From positions 124,001-188,000 of the forward strand of contig CANNZV010000504.1 of NCBI GenBank assembly GCA_947561585.1: 64,000 bases of DNA, read 5' to 3'. Below the pieces are notes generated by a model. That model worked only from the letters and a program-made list of their open reading frames with translations, had not been told where the DNA came from and made no database searches. This document shows, in pieces, positions 30,767 through 45,700 of this stretch. Within the stretch, counting starts at the first letter, position 1. Every line of letters starts with the position of its first letter. The stretch comes from Caprella mutica (lineage: Eukaryota; Arthropoda; Malacostraca; Amphipoda; Caprellidae). A program made the translations under genes and the position numbers.

Positions 30767-33700
30767 CTGAAAATATAAAATAAATAACAAAAAAGGCCTA
30801 CGTGAAAAACATGGATTCTATTTCAATTGACGAAAAAGAAAGAATTTTTTTTAGTGTTACTTATGAATTTTATTCGTATTAATAGGTAAGGGGAGCAACA
30901 TGTTTAATATTTCAACTTTTTGGGAGATTTAGATTTCGGTTTATACTGGTAAATACAAGGCAGATTAATAAATACCTAACCAAGGAGCGTCTGCTATAAT
31001 CGTGGAGATAGTTGAGGATTTAAATTTTTCTTTACAATATTGAAAATGAAAACTTTTAATTGAAATTTTTAAGTTGTAAACTTTTAAATGAATTAGGAAA
31101 GTCGAAAGCATTCATACGGTTTCTGTTGGGATTCTTCTATTTAATAATGTAAATCTTACCATCGATCTCGTATCTAAATAGCCTTTTGCATATACTTTGG
31201 TGTATCTTACATAAATTTACAAGAGGTTTTATTTTTTCAATGTAAGGAGAAGAGTACCTACATACGAGTCAGATTTTTGAACAAATTTCTTTGTATTATA
31301 ATTAGGAAGAGGTCAGGAATATCTTCATAATTCTTATAATCATTGCTTTAAAAATTATATATAAATGAATTACGCTTTTAATAAATTACGGGTGGATGCG
31401 TTTTTAGTCGCCCCTCCATCTGTCATCCCCACTGTACGCGCTACAGATAAGCTATGACTACAATATAAACACAATATATTCTACACACCTGTAGGTGTGT
31501 TTTGGATGTATATTATATAATTTTTTGGGGGTTTTCTGAGGCTACTATCGATCTCCTTAATTATAGATTGGAGCAATAGTTAAAGATACGATTTAACATC
31601 TAGTTTGACACATGCAGAAAATAAAATGGTGAGAACGATAACTGGTGATGTGAACGATAACTGGTGATGTGAACGATAACTGGTGATGTGAACGATAACT
31701 GGTGATGTGAACGATAACTGGTGATGTGAACGATAACTGGTGATGTGAACGATAACTAGTGATGTGAACGATAACTGGTGATGTGAACGATAACTGGTGA
31801 TGTGAAAGATAACTAGCGATGTTCAGAACGATTATGAGTATCTAATGATTTTAATGTGGACATGAAAATTGTATTTTTGGTCAAGCTAGAAAAGGATGCC
31901 AGTTGCACACAAATAAAAACAATTTAAATTCACTTTGAAAGCAGAAAGATAATATTCATAATAAATAAAAACGTCCAAAGCCACAAAGAATTCAAAGATT
32001 ATTCTTGTAATGAAGGTGAAAATAAAAATGAAGCACACGAAGACAAACTTGAGAATATGACAACTACTGAAAAAAGAATCGTGAAGAAGATAGCTTTAGT
32101 GAATGAAAGTTGCACATATAGACCAGTCAAAAGTCCGAGGGAGGGTCAGTACCCTAGTAAATGAATAGATTTACTAGGGTCTAGTTATATTAAATAGATA
32201 AATTTACTAGGGTTAATACCATAGTAAATAAATAGATTTACTAGGATCAATACCATAGTAAATAAATAGATTTACTAGGATCAATACCATAGTAAATAAA
32301 TAGATTTACTAGGATCAATACCATAGTAAATAAATAGATTTACTAGGGTCTAGTAATTGTAAATGAATAGATTTACTAGGGTCTAGTTATTGTAAATGAA
32401 TAGATTTACTAGGGTCAGTACAATGATCTATCACCTCAATCAGACTAATGAGTGGTAACAGACACAAGGAAGATTTTGTCCGTACCGGAATAGTTGGTAG
32501 CTCTGCCTTAGAGATTGAATGGTTGTTCTTGTGTGATTTAGAGGAGTATTTCCTTGCCTAGAGATGCGAAGATGTTGTGTTGTTGTCGTAGTTTATTTGT
32601 GTGAAATTATAGTATAAATTATGTATTAAGAAAACATAATCGGATGAAATTATAAAAAGTAATCACATATTTAGGTATTTTGTGTTTAAAATAATCATAC
32701 AAAAAACGCCAAAGGGATCATTTGAACAGACCATAATTAAATTAATAAAATTCACAAGAAATGTTATAGAAGGGATTGGAAATGAAGTAAAATGAGGATT
32801 TATGTTGAAGAAGCAATTTCGGCATCGAGAAGGAATAGGATACCATGTTAGTCAGTCACAAATATTACTACACACTTTAAACACACATGGTATATCTAGT
32901 AAATAGTACGCTATTTACAATAGCTATTATATATTCTTTTATATACATCACAATTTTAATCATAAAATACAGGTAGAAGTTACGATTTTGTATATTATAT
33001 GGGGTAAGTTGCGAAATATCGGTCAGTTTCACATCTTCGATATAATAATTACAATATCGTGTTTTTCTTATATGACTGGAGATATGGAACTGACCGATAA
33101 TTCGTAACTTACCCTAGCAGTTACGATTTTGTATAATAACTACTTTTCTATTCATCATTAGCTTACTTTACTCTACAGTTGAAGAAAAGGAAATATTTGA
33201 TTATAATTCAAAGATATACAACAAGATAATGATGTCCATTACTCACCGACAGTCTCATCACCATACTCAGCAAAGTCATCGTCATGGGAGGCGAATGAGT
33301 CCACACTCTGAATAGTGTCCTGCCTGCGCATCATGGCTGCCATTTGTCTGTAAGGCAAACTAAGAGTCAACACAAGGCAAAGTTAGCGGAAAGTTCCACA
33401 TTTTAATCACAAGAAAAAGTGCATAATAATTGTTGAGAGAAGACAAAATTTTCGAAATGGAATAAAAAAAGGTAAATTATGATAATCAGTTTTCGTTTAA
33501 TTTGTTAATTCCAGCTAGGTGGAAAGAGGTAATTTTGTTTAAACTTTTTTACCAATTTAATAACTTTTCATAATTTTCGACATACTATCACATTTTTATG
33601 TGTAACAGTGGATAAACTTTAAAACATATGCAATAGTAATTATTGTATATATCATTAATTTCTCAGACACTGCTAACAAATGGTTATAGTCTAAAAGAAA

Positions 33701-36700
33701 ATATTTGACTATATAAAGTTAATATTTTTCTGCTTTTAAATGATGGTAAAGAGTAAGCAAATAGTATTTTTAGCTATAATTTATTTCTCTGACTTTTGTC
33801 CAAAATGACTATTCAATACAAAACAGGTAAAGAAACTATAGAAGAAAATCTATTGCGAAGCTTCTACAGCAAATGACATATAATTCAAACATCAACTACT
33901 TGCACATTAACGAAGGCTACAAGACACAAACGACAGGTTTCGAAGGTTGAAGCTTAAGCAATTAAAAAAAAAACACTTCCAAATAGGTTTCAAAGTGGCA
34001 CATACAAATCAGATTAAACATTAACGATTTTTAAAGAAGATCAGGAATGACGGACAGATAAAATACACGATGACGAAATCTCTAATAAAGAGAACTGTAC
34101 GAAAGAAAAGTTCCAAGACTCATGTAGCGAAAACGAGGAACGAATAAAAAGTAAAAGACAATTCAAGAGACTCAGTAATATCGGTTAAAACTCTTCATGA
34201 GATGAATCTTGGTACTCTAAATTTATAGGTTCATGATACATAACGTATAGATTCGAAGATTGTTGTCACTGAAGAGGTTTCACCTTAAAGCTTCTCATAG
34301 CTGGGCAGTTTGCTACAGACATTTCAGTTCATTTTGGCAACAATAAAAGGAGAAAGAAAGGATAAGATTGAGTGAAGTCATACTTACACTTGATACCAAG
34401 ACTGTCTATCAAAGTTTATAGCATTCCTTTTGATAGCGTGGAAAGGAGTTAGGTATTGATGATGTGCATCCTCTACACATCATAACTCCTATCGAATACA
34501 ATAACTCTAACGCGGGATAGAGAATTCATGGCTACGGTGAAAAAAAATTACATAAACTAAATGTCAGATTTTTTACTTAAAAGATTGCAGAGTTTCATAG
34601 TTTGGAGTTTAGACTAACAATTAACTAAATATTTTAATGTGCAGACTATAAGTAGTGTTTGTAATTACCTTTTCAAATCACTAGTTATATATTGGAAGTA
34701 CTGTGCACAGATATTTAGTTTTACTAGTTACTAGGCTATAATCTATCACTATTGGGCGCCATTTTCAATATTTACTCATGACTAACTAGTGCTTTCATCG
34801 TAATAAAATTAAAGGTTCTGACGAACACAATTTATTTTCTTTCTTATAGTGAATATACCGTACATTGTGTGCAAACAGTAACCCAGTTACCTAATCGAAT
34901 GAAACCTGCCCAATTTCCTCGTTCTGACAACTCTGGAGTAAAAATGACTGTTATAATATTTTAATATACGTAATTTACCAATGATAATTTGTAATGAAAA
35001 AGATGAAGAAGCTAATTAATATCTTTGCAGCTTATCAAACGTGTAGAAAACAGAGTTTCGAAGAGAATATAAGCTTTGACATATAAATGTGCGTACAGAA
35101 TATTGAGAAAAGCTGAGCGATATGAATTATGATATTATTAGTGCATTAAGTATTGAACATTTAGAAAAATGAATAAGTGACGGATTAAAACATTGAATAA
35201 CTGTCGGATTATCTGCATGATTCTCGCTTATTAAATTTCCTTTAACTTTTTCAAATTTGAAGGAAAATGTTAGCACGCTTGAAAAAAAAAGTGAAAATAA
35301 AAGATGCAGGATTATGAGAGGTGATGCAGCACTAAATATGAGAGGTGATGCAGCGCTAAATATGAGAGGTGATGCAGCGCTAAATATGAGAGGTGATGCA
35401 GCGCTAAATATGAGAGGTGATGCAGCGCTAAATATGAGAGGTGAGGCAGCGCTAAATATGAGAGGTGAGGCAGCGCTAAATATGAGAGGTGATGCAGCGC
35501 TAAATATGAGAGGTGATGCAGCGCTAAATATGAGAGGTGATGCAGCGCTAAATATGAGCGGTGATGCAGCGCTAAATATGAGAGGTGAGGCAGCGCTAAA
35601 TATGAGAGGTGATGCAGCGCTAAATATGAGAGGTGATGCAGCGCTAAATATGAGAGGTGATGCAGCGCTAAATATGAGAGGCGAGGCAGCGCTAAATATG
35701 AGAGGTGATGCAGCGCTAAATATGAGAGGTGAGGCAGCGCTAAATATGAGAGGTGATGCAGCGCTAAATATGAGAGGTGAGGCAGCGCTAAATATGAGAG
35801 GTGATGCAGCGCTAAATATGAGAGGTGATGCAGCGCTAAATATGAGAGGTGATGCAGCGCTAAATATGAGAGGTGATGCAGCGCTAAATATGAGAGGTGA
35901 TGCAGCGCTAAATATGAGAGGTGAGGCAGCGCTAAATATGAGAGGTGATGCAGCGCTAAATATGAGAGGTGATGCAGCGCTAAATATGAGAGGTGATGCA
36001 GCGCTAAATATGAGAGGCGAGGCAGCGCTAAATATGAGAGGTGATGCAGCGCTAAATATGAGAGGTGATGCAGCGCTAAATATGAGAGGTGAGGCAGCGC
36101 TAAATATGAGAGGTGATGCAGCGCTAAATATGAGAGGTGAGGCAGCGCTAAATATGAGAGGTGATGCAGCGCTAAATATGAGAGGTGAGGCAGCGCTAAA
36201 TATGAGAGGTGATGCAGCGCTAAATATGAGAGGTGATGCAGCGCTAAATATGAGAGGTGATGCAGCGCTAAATATGAGAGGTGATGCAGCGCTAAATATG
36301 AGAGGTGAGGCAGCGCTAAATATGAGAGGTGATGCAGCGCTAAATATGAGAGGTGATGCAGCGCTAAATATGAGAGGTGAGGCAGCGCTAAATATGAGAG
36401 GTGATGCAGCGCTAAATATGAGAGGTGATGCAGCGCTAAATATGAGAGGTGATGCAGCGCTAAATATGAGAGGTGATGCAGCGCTAAATATGAGAGGTGA
36501 GGCAGCGCTAAATATGAGAGGTGAGGCAGCGCTAAATATGAGAGGTGAGGCAGCGCTAAATATGAGAGGTGATGCAGCGCTAAATATGAGAGGTGATGCA
36601 GCGCTAAATATGAGAGGTGATGCAGCGCTAAATATGAGAGGCGAGGCAGCGCTAAATATGAGAGGTGATGCAGCGCTAAATATGAGAGGTGAGGCAGCGC

Positions 36701-39700
36701 TAAATATGAGAGGTGAGGCAGCGCTAAATATGAGAGGTGATGCAGCGCTAAATATGAGAGGTGAGGCAGCGCTAAATATGAGAGGTGAGGCAGCGCTAAA
36801 TATGAGAGGTGATGCAGCGCTAAATATGAGAGGTGAGGCAGCGCTAAATATGAGAGGTGATGCAGCGCTAAATATGAGAGGTGATGCAGCGCTAAATATG
36901 AGAGGTGATACAGCGCTAAATATGAGAGGTGATGCAGCGCTAAGTACGGGAGGTGATGCAGCGCTAAATATGAGAGGTGATGCAGCGCTAAATATGAGAG
37001 GTGATGCAGCGCTAAATATGAGAGGTGAGGCAGCGCTAAATATGAGAGGTGATGCAGCGCTAAATATGAGAGGTGATGCAGCGCTAAATATGAGAGGTGA
37101 GGCAGCGCTAAATATGAGAGGTGATGCAGCGCTAAGTATGAGAGGTGATGCAGCGCTAAGTATGAGAGGTGATGCAGCGCTAAGTACGGGAGGTGATGCA
37201 GCGCTAAATATGAGAGGTGATGCAGCGCTAAGTATGAGAGGTGATGCAGCGCTAAATATGAGAGGTGATGCAGCGCTAAGTATGAGAGGTGATGCAGCGC
37301 TAAGTATGAGAGGTGATGCAGCGCTAAGTATGAGAGGTGATGCAGCGCTAAATATGAGAGGTGATGCAGCGCTAAATATGAGAGGTGATGCAGCGCTAAA
37401 TATGAGAGGTGATGCAGCGCTAAATATGAGAGGTGATGCAGCGCTAAATATGAGAGGTGATGCAGAATTATGATAGGTTGGTTAGTTCTCATAACTATTA
37501 CAATAATTATCACTGTTCACAGTTCTCATGTCACTGTTCACAGTTGGTACTCACTGTCGTTGAGAACTTGCTGTCACTGGCTCATCGTCTAATCCGGCTT
37601 CCAGGTCGTCAGCGGCTGCCGCAGCCATCATAGGTTTCTGGGCCGAAGGTTCGTAGTCTTCGTACATTGAAGCGCGCAATTCGGCAATTCGGGATAATCT
37701 GGAACATCATATATTTGAAATACACTTTTAAGTTGTATACTGACAGCTCCTATTCATTATATAAAAACTAAAATGATTGTTTACTCTATTGAAAATCTGT
37801 AAAATAAGCACCTAATAAAAAAGAAAATCGAACAGAAATAATAAATAGTTATATCTATAGTATAATTTTCAAGTTGTTAGTTAGTTGTAATCCATGAATG
37901 ACATACCTGTGATTATATGCCCACATTGAGAAGCAAATCACAAGCATCATAGTGATGGCTACTACCAGGGCAATGATGAACCAAGTCATGTCGGTGGGGT
38001 CGAAGTAGCCCTTTCCTATACCACTCTTCATGTCACCACTCTTGTCAGAGGGGTCTTCCATGGCTGAGAACAGTTACAAAGGTTACACTCAACATTGTCA
38101 GTTATACTAAAGGGCCGTACACACGTAGGTTTTTTAAATCTTTCCACCAGACTTTTTGCTAAGCTCCTCCTACTTTTTCCACAAGAATATAAGAAAAAAC
38201 GATGTAATTATTATTTGGTATCCATGATACCTGCAGGTTTCATGGATACCAACTGAAATAAATAATTATTACATCGTTTTTTCCTATTGTATCGTGGTAA
38301 AAGTAGGAGGAGCTTAACAAAAAGTCTGGTGGAAAGACTTAAAAAACCTACGTGTGTACGGCCCTTCATACTTAGTTTCAACTGACAGTCTTTCAAATTA
38401 TGAAGTTAAACATCCTTAGTTTTCGGGGAAAAATGAGTGTTAGGTTAAGTTTCGAATTATCTAAAGGTTTCACATTTACGATTATAATAGAAAGAAATAA
38501 CGAGTTAAAAAATTAAATCCTATGCTTTTTTTTATAAAATAAAAAGTGTGGAACCGGTCGATAATTCGGAACTTATCCTAAAAGAGTAAATATTTATATT
38601 TTAATTTGGTATTCGTGAATAATTTGAAGGAAGTCAGTTGAAGCTAAAAATGTGAAAACAGTCCTAGAAGTAATGATTTCAGACTACAAAATTTGAAATC
38701 GATATATATGATATCTTCACATCTAAAGAAAATTGTATGCAGTTTAATCTACAAACAGAAGTTTTTCAAAAACTACAGGCACCATAGATTTAATTTTAGG
38801 CAGGGTATGTTTCTGAGTTATCAAACTGTTCCATATTTTCGATCACGAAGAAAAGAAATATGATAATTATAATAAAAGTTGAATGATAATTATTAAATAA
38901 TTCATTTCTTACATGATCGAAAACGTGGAACTAACCGTAACTCTGAGGTTGCCCTATATTTTAGTTTTCTTTAGATCTGATGAATTAATTTCAATATTTT
39001 TTAAAACATGCTTTATACCGTAAGAATGTTTTAGATCTTACAGTACGCAACCCAGATGAGTTAAGGTGGGGCCATGGGCAATTAAGTGAACTTAATCTTC
39101 TATGGCCCCACCATAACCATCCCTGGGAATATAGAGGAGATTCTGTGCATTTTCTACTTTACAGTTGGATGGTGAGTGAGTGAGGATATTTGTTACAAAG
39201 GCATACACAACAGGACTATTTAGCTATCAAACAGGATATCATTAAACAGAATTAAATTAGGCAAATAAAGAGTTGCAATTAAATGTTAATCAAATAGGTA
39301 TATAGGGTTGCTATTTAATTAAACAATGAATGAATGAATAAATGAATGGACAAATAAAGTAAAAATTCAATGAGTACTAAATTAATGATGGTTACCAATC
39401 TCTACTCATGATTAACACCAAGATAGGGGGAGACTTTCAACAGAGGTAATAATTTAAGATGATGCCAACCACATGAATTTATATGTAATCTAATTTTATT
39501 TACTTTGAAACAAGTAAAAGATCGTTCATGTAGCAATTCACCGAATTATTACTCTCAATACTCTGAAGATGGGAATGAGGATGGATTAACTACAAATGGG
39601 TGGAATGGAAATGAGAATCTTAGAAAATAATTATTCTAACAATTTACAGAGGTTCTTATAGTGTAGCCTTAATTATCCAACCTGATTTCGAAGGGAAATT

Positions 39701-42700
39701 TCTAAGTTAAATAAATCCATACCTGATACAATCAATTTGGGGAAATGGCAATTTGATTCACTTTTTTGAAGGAAGTTTTAAATGAGATAATCCATATATT
39801 TTAAATAGGTATTATCACTGATGTAATTTTAACCTCAAGGAGTTTTTATGATCTTTTTAGTCAATAACTATATTCATTTTTTTTCGTACCAAGGACTGTT
39901 ATGGTAATTATTCTAAATTCAAAATGTAACTCCTAGAACTGAAATAAACCAATGTATTTGAGATGATTTAGATGTGCTGCAATAAAATGGCTCATGATGA
40001 AGTGACTTGATTCTGTTCTCTAAATTTGAAGTGAAACAAAATTAACGTGACGTAGCTACGAAATTTAGCTACAAATTGCTATGAAGTTTAATATTTAAAT
40101 ATTAGCCAGCCAGATCCATGGAGAAGCTTTAGAGGCATGCCAGGACTTAGTGTACCGTCATGGACTAAATAATAATAGCTATACAGTTCTCAATTATTAC
40201 TTTGAATTAATATACAGAAGTTAAAATCAGATTGAAAATACTTTAGAAGTGCATCAGCATTTAATTCTATCAATTATGAGTAAGTCAGTTAATTCAATTG
40301 AAGATCAATTTTAATTACCAGTAATTTTTATTCAATTACAGCTCAAACTATTTTCAACTTGCAACTACATTTTCAATATTCTGATTAATTCCCAATTTTC
40401 CCAGTCCGTATTGACTATTCGAATTTCTTTCCCGAACCTAAAAATTTGAATACTTTCTTCCATGCAGGACTAGCCCTTGTTAACTTCTTTTTAACCTGAT
40501 TCATTTATTTAGGTTCCACTAGTTATTCTTTACATAAGAAGCTAAGGATATCTTAAATAGGAATAAGGAATAGAAGTAGGAGACGAAAAAAGTAGTAGAG
40601 GTACCTGCTCCAGTGCCTGAATGAATAGCTACTACAAAGTCAGTAGAAGAGACAGATGAAGTGATGATATCACCACTAGATTTAGTACTGGAAAACATTT
40701 CTTCATTTGAATTAGTGCTAAGCACATCAGAAACAAGACTAATCTCCTCAATTGGAACTGCTGTAGTTTTCGAGAGTAAATCTCCCTCACTTGTTATATC
40801 TATATTTTCCACTGTATAAGGTTCAAAAATAGTACTAGGCACATCAATAGGGATAGTGATATTTGACTTCATTGTTGTGCTTTCATCATTATTATCACTT
40901 GGAAGTGGTAAAGAGACAGTTGTATGTTCCTTTATTATATCATCTATATCTGCCGCAGCAACAGTAGTAGTATTTAGAATATCATAACCATCACTCGTAT
41001 CAAGAATAGATATACCATTATCAGGTAGATCTTCAAAATCATTTATATTAGTTTCTTCAAAACTTGGCATTAACGTACTTGAATTAACATATTCAGATAT
41101 ATCTGTATTGAATACTTCATATATGGTGGTTGTTGTTCCAGAATCCATACCATCTGAATCTAAATTGACATAGCTTGGACTTGGAGTGAATAATTCTTCT
41201 TCGAATTCGTTATTATTTGCTCTCGGAGTGATGAATAATGGATGCAAAGTACTGTCATAGGATTCCCCGCTTCCCTCGTCGAGGCCAAATGGAGTAAGAC
41301 TTTCATTATCTCTTCTCATATCTCCACTAGTAGAATTATCTAACTCTTCGATTATGAATAAATCCTTTTCAAAATCATCATCATCAATAATCTGGAAACT
41401 ATCCTCTGATTCAGGTGCCGACGAGAGAGTTGAAGCTTCTACTTTACCCATTACATATTCATCTTTACTCTCAGTTGGATCAGGAGTGATTGGGCTAATC
41501 TCTAAGGGTTCTAATCCTTCGATAAAATATGCAGTGACATTCTGCACTGTGAGAATATCTTCTATAGCTTTGTTCCTGACGAGGAAACCACCAGGCAAAT
41601 TATCAGTGGTCGAATCGTATGTTCCATTAACATCATCATTTGTCAGAGTTATTTCTATGTTGTTTGGTATAAAAGTGTCATTGCTATATGTATCGTTAAT
41701 GTCAAATAATTGTGAAATTGAAGTTGTAACATCTGCATTTACAACATTATAACTACTGTTAGATAAAGAAAGAATATCGTCGTACTCCATCAATTTTTGG
41801 TCATTTTCAATTTCATGTTCCTCATCAATAATGGCTTTTTCCATATCATCTACAATTATCTCCATATCGGATTTTTCTTGCTCTATATCTTTGACGTGCA
41901 ATCTTTCCTCAAGAAGTTTTTCCTCGTTTGCATCTAATTCATTGATGCTCACATTTAGAATTTCTTCAGTTTTATTGAGTGACACTTTTTCCGATTCAAT
42001 TATTTGTCCTCTTTGAAGCAGTAATCCTTCTTCGCGATTCAACGACTCATTTCGTGCTTGAATCCCTTCATCTATGATAGACAGTAAACCCTCTTCTGCC
42101 TTAGTTTCTTCGAGTTCTTTTTCTATTTCATTCTTCCTATCTAGCAAATCATGTTCACGAGAATCAATTTCTTCCAGAATGGAGGCAATTTCATCTTCCT
42201 CTTTTGCTATCAATAAACCTTCCTCTTCTAACAACTGCTGATCTTTTTCTAAAGCTCTCCTCTGATCTTCTAGTTTATTTTCTTCTAGTTCTATCAACTC
42301 CTTCTCTATTTCTACTTCTCGTTCTTGTTGGTCTAACTCCTCACGCTGTAAAATCAAATCAGTTTCTTTTTCTGTAATGATTTCATCTCCTTCTAATAAT
42401 CTGATATCTTTATGCTCTAATTCACTTTTGGCAATTGCTAAATTAATTTCTTCGTCGATAATATCATCACGTTTATGTTCTATCTCATTAATTTGTTTTC
42501 TGATATCCTCTTCATCCTCTTTCAGATCTTTCATTTTCTTGACCACAAGTGACTTTTCCTCTTCTAAAATTGCTTGTTCTTCTTCTAGTTCAATTTTCTT
42601 TGCTAACATTGTATTATTTTCTTCTTCTAGACTTTTCTCTTCGCTCTCAGTTTCGTTCTTCAAATTTTCTAACAAAGTAGCTTCAAGAGATATGCTTTCT

Positions 42701-45700
42701 TCTGTATTGTCAAGCCTTTCAGTGATATTATTCATATATTTTTTCTCTGTTTCTAACTTATCCTCTATTTCAGAAAGTTCAATTTTGGTTTCATCTAATT
42801 CTTCTATCTTATCACCTAGATCAATATTTTCAGAATTTATTAGTTTATTAATATCTTTATTTAAACTAGTAATATCACTTTCATTCACATTTATTCCATC
42901 TAATTCACTGCTTGAATTCTCATGGCTAAAAATTAAGTTCTCATCTAGGTCTTCTAATATGAATTTCTTATCATCCAAATCATATTTTAGTTGATCATAA
43001 TCAGTAATATTCCTATTAGCATCTTCTGAAGTCCCATTTTCTATCATATTGTCATCAATTACTTTGCTCGCATTTCCAAAATCTGATTCATTTTCCAAAA
43101 TTATAAGTTCCTTCTCATCTGAAGCTGGAACTGTGGCGTTAGTTCCTTTCTTCTTTGAACCTATTAAAAAGTCTCCAATGGTTTTCAGACGTTTCGTCAA
43201 TTTTTCCAAAACACCTAAATCGTCAAATTTTTCTTCTTCAACCTGTGTTTCTTCAGTTACTACTTTGTTTGTACCATTTCCTTCTGATTTTATTTCCTTT
43301 TGTATACTGTTATTAAATAAATCATTGAATGGATTGTCATTATTTTCTTGTACTGGTATTTCTAAAACTGTTGAATCCAGATCATCTGGGTTTATTGGTT
43401 CAGGAAAATATGTAAAATCATACTCTTCATCAGTTTCGTTATTTAATGGCAAATACTCGTAATCTTTGTACCAGTAAAAATTATCTCGTGGCTCTATACT
43501 ATAAGTTGGTTCTGGCGATGTTTCAGGTATTTCAGTAATTTCTGGAATGATTGCATCTATAGTGGTATTATTTATGAGCGGAAAAGAACTTTTGCCCACA
43601 ATTTTTTCATCAATTTGACCACCAACTGTTGTTTCATAATCGGTACTCATAGTGCTGTGCAGCTTCAATTCTTCGTCAAGTTCATCATCATCAAAATTTT
43701 CAAATGGGTATGGGGAGGAAAGTTCAGATTCATTGAGGGGAAGATCAGTCACTTCTTCGTTAACATTTATTCCATTTTCTGCACTAGTAGTAATATCATC
43801 ACTGTCATCTTCATCAAGAAATTCTGCAATCTCCTGATCCTTAAAATCTCCGATTCCAGGCGGTTGTTCTTCATCCTCTGCGATAGAATCTGGATGGTGC
43901 ACAAAGAGATCCAACTTGTTTTGAAACTATATACTAACCATACTTTCGATCATAAATAGTGTTATTTCTAGATCCAGGGTACACTACTTAATTGGCGTTC
44001 ATGATCACAAAAGGTGAAAGTGTTGATTGGAAAAAGATTACTATAGAAATTATAAAATGAATTGAACTAAATAGTCAATGACCGCTTTTTTTTAACGAAA
44101 ATAAATTAAAAAAGAAAATTAAGTTATTGGCAAATGAAGGTTTACTCAGAACATATCTATAATGCATAATTAGTTTTGGACCAGGCTGGCATAGTGAAAT
44201 TCTCTCTGAATGCACTACAGACGAAAAGAGCTTAGATTCTATTTGGTTTTCAACTATCTTTTTAAAGTCTATTTCATTATTGAATTTTCTTTAATTATTG
44301 AACTTAAACAGACATACATGAAGATGATACATGAGAAATGAGCGAATTTGATGATGATTCTGGAGATCAAACTAGATTCTCATGCAAATTTATACACAAT
44401 TCTATTGATAGAAAATCTGTTCTAAGGAAAACACTAAATTATTTCCACACTATACGATAAAGTGCCAATTGGGATATTTATGCCTCAAGTTTCTAAATGG
44501 AACTAATGAAACATACAACGAACATCAACAAAACTTGGAGGAAAAAGGAGAACACTGATGGTGAAAATCAGCTGAGAAATTTCGTTTACACTTTAAATAA
44601 TTTTCACCAAAATGTTTCCAGAATTATAAGATGTTTGAGGAACCAGATAAATTTTGTGAAATCAACAAGAAAGAAAAGAATTTGAAGCAAAAATTAATTT
44701 AAAAAAATAGAGTAAAGAAACACATATAACTATTCGTGTTTTTTGAGATGGACGAGAAAATGGTTTCTATCGTGAAAAGAAATGTGTAGTGATATCAAAT
44801 ATTTTAACGTGATATTAAGAAGTGATATAAATACGTGATATCAGTATAACTTAACAAGATATTAAATTTATTCATTATGTTGTCATAATTCGAACAATCG
44901 TGTAACAGATAAATTAGTGATGTGAGTGATGGTAAATTAGAAAAGGTAGAACTCAACATTGTGAAAATTATTTGAGCAAATGCTAAAATATGATGAAATT
45001 ATTCATGTTTTTTTAAATTAATTTTTCTTTATTTTTAGTTAAAATTTTTTTTAATTAACAAACATGAACGTAATGTTATACTATGCAATAGTTTTTAGTA
45101 TAAATTATGAATTTATTAAGAACGTTATTATGTACGTTTCTGCTAACTGTAAGATAAATCAATATCACGTTATTCACAACTTGTTGTCGCTTTTTATGAA
45201 CGAGTAGCCTAAACCAGAGGACTCCTTGGTTGTTGCAGTATGCAGGATGAAAAACTCGACAAGAAATAGTTTTAATTTTCCCTTTTAATTAAAATGATTA
45301 AATCAAGACTATTTCATGTAGATTTCTTCATCCTACATAATATATGCGAATGAGTTGCCTAAATGCATGGGTGATGTGAACGAACACATTGTCACTCAAC
45401 ATTGGTCCAATGTCAATTATTTACAACAAAATCAACAGATTTAAATCTAAAAAAATAATCCATAATGTCAGGTTATTACTATATGGAATCTATTACTTTT
45501 ATCAAAGAAAAGAGTCACCGTATGACGTAGATTTCTCAAATTAAAGTTTTCTAATTTCCTACAATTTTCAAATCTTCCAAATTTGTAAGACGAACAAACC
45601 CAGACCAATTTTAAAATATTTACAACCACAACAATTAGTATAGTTTATTTTCGGAAATGAGAAATCAGTAAATTGTCCAAATATCATAACGGATACAATT

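Larger units (their letters stand above)
30767..33246. other. Last intron of the L1-like gene
   Basis: About 2.5 kb holding two minisatellites and a foldback MITE. I searched the minus strand for an ankyrin-binding FIGQY codon pattern and found none. Confidence 0.5.

Noticed and set aside
31632..32420. CRISPR-like array
   Set aside because: The units are contiguous tandem repeats without unique spacers, and this is eukaryotic DNA.
35257..37513. Two 730-codon open frames on opposite strands
   Set aside because: Both arise from the 24 bp repeat unit, whose length is a multiple of three and which has no stop in these frames. They are not genes.
41354..43959. Plus-strand frames opposite the acidic exon
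   Set aside because: GAA/GAT-rich codons give Ser/Phe-rich antisense frames without stops; shadows of the minus-strand exon.
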